A stretch of DNA of 64,000 nucleotides, from NCBI RefSeq assembly GCF_023343835.1, contig NC_064436.1:50195883-50259882 (forward strand), written 5' to 3'. Of this stretch, positions 60,661 through 64,000 are shown in pieces (positions within the stretch are counted from its first letter, which is position 1; the number at the start of each line of letters is the position of its first letter). The stretch is from Lagopus muta (Eukaryota > Chordata > Aves > Galliformes > Phasianidae). The position numbers and the translations under genes were made by a program. The notes beneath the pieces were generated by a model, which worked only from the letters and a program-made list of their open reading frames with translations, was not told the DNA's origin and ran no database searches.

Positions 60661-63600
60661 ACAAGTGGTCCTATCCTATGTAGATACATTTGTATGATAA
60701 CGTAAAGTCACTTGAGCACAACTGTAGGAAATGCTTTATGGTTTTCAAACTGTCTACAGTTTGTACCCTGTCTTGCATTTTGGATTTCCATTTGCTAGTG
60801 CAGTGCAGTTCTAAGTCCACCCTGCCTAAACAGCTTGTTCAAGTAAAGGAAGGACTGCAGGATTGGTAACATTTAGGCACATTTACCCTCCTGGTCAGCA
60901 GAAAATTTTGGATTAACTGATATAAACAAATAGGTAGGCAGATCATGTCTTAAAAATCTGGAACAAAACAGTCAGGACAGAGATTTTTTACATTCCTGCT
61001 CAAAGAAATTTAGTACAACCATAGGTCTTTTTGGCTTATTGCCAGCATAGTGTAACCCTATTTTTATGGTTCCCTTTCGATGATACTTATGCAATATAAG
61101 ATAGTCTCACACAATTTTTTTTTTTGGGGGGGGAAAGCAAGACAAAACCAAAAAGCAAAAATACAACAAACAGGCTTAGCTGGACTTTGTTTCTGAGAAA
61201 CAAATATGTGTTAAACTGAAGCTGAGAATTTACTATCAGAAACAGGAGCAGGTGTCCTTGACTTCTTTATTCATTTTTATTCACTGAGGGACCAATACCC
61301 AAGCTCAAAACAAGAATGCTAATGGCTAAACAATATTGAATCATTTGAACTGAAATGAGAGAAGTATATTTACTTAAAATTATTTTCAATGCACTAATGA
61401 TTATTTCAATAATGAGAAAAACAGACATATGATTTCAGTGAAAATCTCAGTGGAGTATACATGTTAACTGCTTGTTAGTCTAATCTGCAACCAAACTGAC
61501 TTGAATAACTGAAACTTAGATGAAGAAGACATTTTATCTAAACCAAATTTTAGGAAGTTGAAGATACAGAGTAGCTGGTAGCTAAGAGATACTCTGAAAA
61601 ATAGTTGTCTCCACCTTTTTTCTTGCTAGCTGTAATGTGGTACAGTGTACCTTCTGATACACGCACAGGGAGAATATTCTTCAAATTCATAAATAGAGAA
61701 GTAAAAAGTAGGGAGAGGAAAAAGAATGAAAAAAAGTCGTAGCCGTGATTTCTAGAATGCATTTGCCTTCAGAACAGCATTTTTCTTCTGATGCTGGCTG
61801 TTGTAAGGCAGTGCAACTTACTGAGCAGAGTTGGTGCAGACCTCTTAAATCTCAGCCCTTTGTTCCACTTTTTGCTTCATCTCGGTTTGGCACATGTAGC
61901 TTCCTAATGCTTTTACCACTGCCTTGGATTGCCCACCTATGAAATGAGGCTAATGACAACTTGCAAAAAAAGCTTTTATGTTCTCACTACTGATATATAA
62001 TGGATCTCAAGTATTTATATTTCAGCAAGGAATGAGACTGTAGCTTTACATTGTTTGTAAAATTTTTTGTTTTTTGTTTTTTAAAAAAGGAAAATAATGC
62101 CTTTTGAGCAGTAATAAATGTTTTTGACTTTTTTCTTTACCTAGTGCTAATACCTGTGTCTACGCCTCCAGTAATTTGGTTGAAATTTGTAGGTAAATAT
62201 ATTTATTTTCATAACTTCAGCTGACTGCAGAAACCATGAAAGAAGAAATTTTTTTTTCATTTTGAAATGATTGTCATGGAAGTATAATAAAAACACTTCT
62301 GTGTTGAGAAATAGATACATTTTCAACCTGCCTGAATGTGCATTTATGCTCCTTGGCTTGAGAAACAGTGCTTTGGCTCACTAAAGCATGCCCTAATTTC
62401 TCTCTTCTTTTTCCCTGGAGGCTTTGCAGAATTACAAGGAGATGGTAGTGCTGGCAAGGCTAGAGGCATTTCAGAAACTTCATAAGGGTATTGGTTTCAG
62501 TTCCACGAAGAACAAAAAGGGTTTGTTGTACTGGAACTGGAACTGAAAGGATGGAGTGCTAAAATCTTCTGCTGTGAGCAATGTTTCTGATATGAGGTAT
62601 GAGAATGATGGTGGTGTTACTTGATAAAGAGGGCAGCTGTAACCAGGTGGACCATTTCCTTTGGCTCTGAACTTCAACCATAGTACAATATTTCTAAATT
62701 TCAGAGCTTTCTCCTAGTGGTAGGGAGATAGAAAGTAACTATGAAGGATTTCTCAGGACATATTTGGTAGGAACTAACAGTCTGTTGTGCAGGGTGAACA
62801 TGATTCCTCAGAATAAATTCATGAGTTACTTCCCTGATATGTTTTCCTTCATCAGACCTTTTCTTTCTTCTGGAGATAAAAATATCAGTGATCTACTTTC
62901 TCCAAAATCTTTCTTCTCTCTTGCATGTGATTATAGACTTTTGCTTCAGTCCATTTAGTTGTCTTTTCTTTCACCATCATTGCTTCAATCTCCCTGAGTG
63001 TATGTGCAGGTGAGAAAAACAGTCAAAGAGAATAAAATAAGATAGAGTAGAGGAAGTACTGTAGAATATTTTGCCTACCTGTGGCTGTACATTTGAGCCA
63101 CTCACTCACTCAAATTCTCCTTCACACAAATGAATCATTCTCACCTTTTTTTTTTTTTTTTTTAAATCTGAGTGGGAGAATCCTTAATGGGTATGTACAT
63201 TTGTATGTACATTTTTCCTCTCACGTAAACCAGGAAACTTTTACTGCAAGCACAAATTCCTGTTAATTCTCAGATAGGTCTCATTGCAGTTTCTAACAGA
63301 GGAGTTGGGTAGAGAAACAAACTACAAGGGTTAGTTCTAATAGAAGATTTCAGCAAACACCCCCAGACTGGAGTTGATAACCTTGTCTGTAGAAATCTCT
63401 ACCCTTCCTACAGCATGTGGGATAAGAACCTTTCCTGCAAGATCCACCTTGTCTTCAAGAGAACAGCATGGTAGTGTAACCTTGCTTGTTCTGTAAAATA
63501 ATCTCAACACTTACCCAAGCAGGGAAGAAACATGAAAGGGTTTGAAATCTTGTCTTGCATCTCTTAGGTGAAGAGCACCTAACAGAGAAATGCTTCCCCT

Positions 63601-64000
63601 GCCAGTGCTGCTTAGTGTGCCTCTCTGAGCATCCAGAGATACAGGCATACAGAAGAAGATAACTTGAGACTAGCAGTGTAGGTGGCTGTTAGGACATGAC
63701 ATTGATTTCTGGACAAAATATCAAGGAATTAAAAACTAGGACTCTCTTATTGCCCACTATTATGCTTTGTACCAAAGAAAATGTACTGTCTTCTGCTGGG
63801 TCCACATACCCACATGCCTTCTAAAAAGAAGGACCTTATTTTTATATTCAGGGAAATATAATTGTGCTAATGTCTATAACAAGGGCTGCTTAGTTTCTAA
63901 ATTCCTATTTTGGTGTGGTGTTTAAGATAAGTGATGAGCCAAAGAGTTTAGATAGAAGTAATTTTGAGCAAGACAAAAAGAGATGAATTAGGCATGTAAG
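60661..64000 (-). other. NWD2: Upstream NWD2 intron, distal part
   Basis: No exon, RNA gene or transposon recognised. Contains a T9-G9 run near 61117-61134 and a T run at about 63147-63163. The NWD2 first exons were not found and probably lie beyond the window, in line with the very long 5' introns of this gene in mammals. Confidence 0.6.

Noticed and set aside
55410..64000. Search for the first NWD2 exons.
   Set aside because: No minus-strand segment with the expected N-terminal signature and splice sites was found. They are most likely outside the window, though a short diverged exon could have been missed by eye.

Overview
The window looks like nuclear DNA of a bird, most likely a galliform such as chicken or turkey. 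It is AT-rich and intron-rich. It carries several CR1 LINE copies, including 3' tails ending in the bird-typical ATTCTATGA octamer repeat, and three copies or fragments of a mariner element of the Galluhop type. No bacterial or organellar features were seen.

Only one gene can be supported: the 3' part of NWD2 (NACHT and WD repeat domain containing 2) on the minus strand. Four exons are placed at splice-site resolution: 55409-55206, 54023-53879, 53562-52973 and 51454-47522. Their phases join cleanly into 1,623 codons plus a stop. They carry the end of the N-terminal region, a pre-NACHT helical region, the Walker A loop, and one very large last exon with Walker B, the rest of the NACHT module and the WD40 region. 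Compared with the mammalian protein (about 1,742 residues) only the first ~119 residues are missing. Their exons probably lie beyond 64000. A probable 3' UTR runs from 47521 to about 45,700. Two unexplained open segments with good acceptor sites sit in the 54.0-55.2 kb intron and may be cassette or poison exons.

Layout: 1-45,700 is a long non-genic region downstream of NWD2. It holds mariner copies at 2.7-3.3 kb, 4.3-5.8 kb (with a CR1 fragment nested inside) and 15.3 kb, CR1 pieces at 22.7, 31.3, 37.9 and 42.5 kb, and several homopolymer or simple repeats. From 47.5 to 55.4 kb are the NWD2 exons. From 55.4 to 64 kb is a large upstream NWD2 intron holding two long CR1 copies (57.2 and 59.3 kb).

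I found no convincing previously undescribed system. The most useful leads are the two possible extra NWD2 exons, the nested transposon at 4.3-5.8 kb, and two perfect-stem hairpins in the non-genic part.
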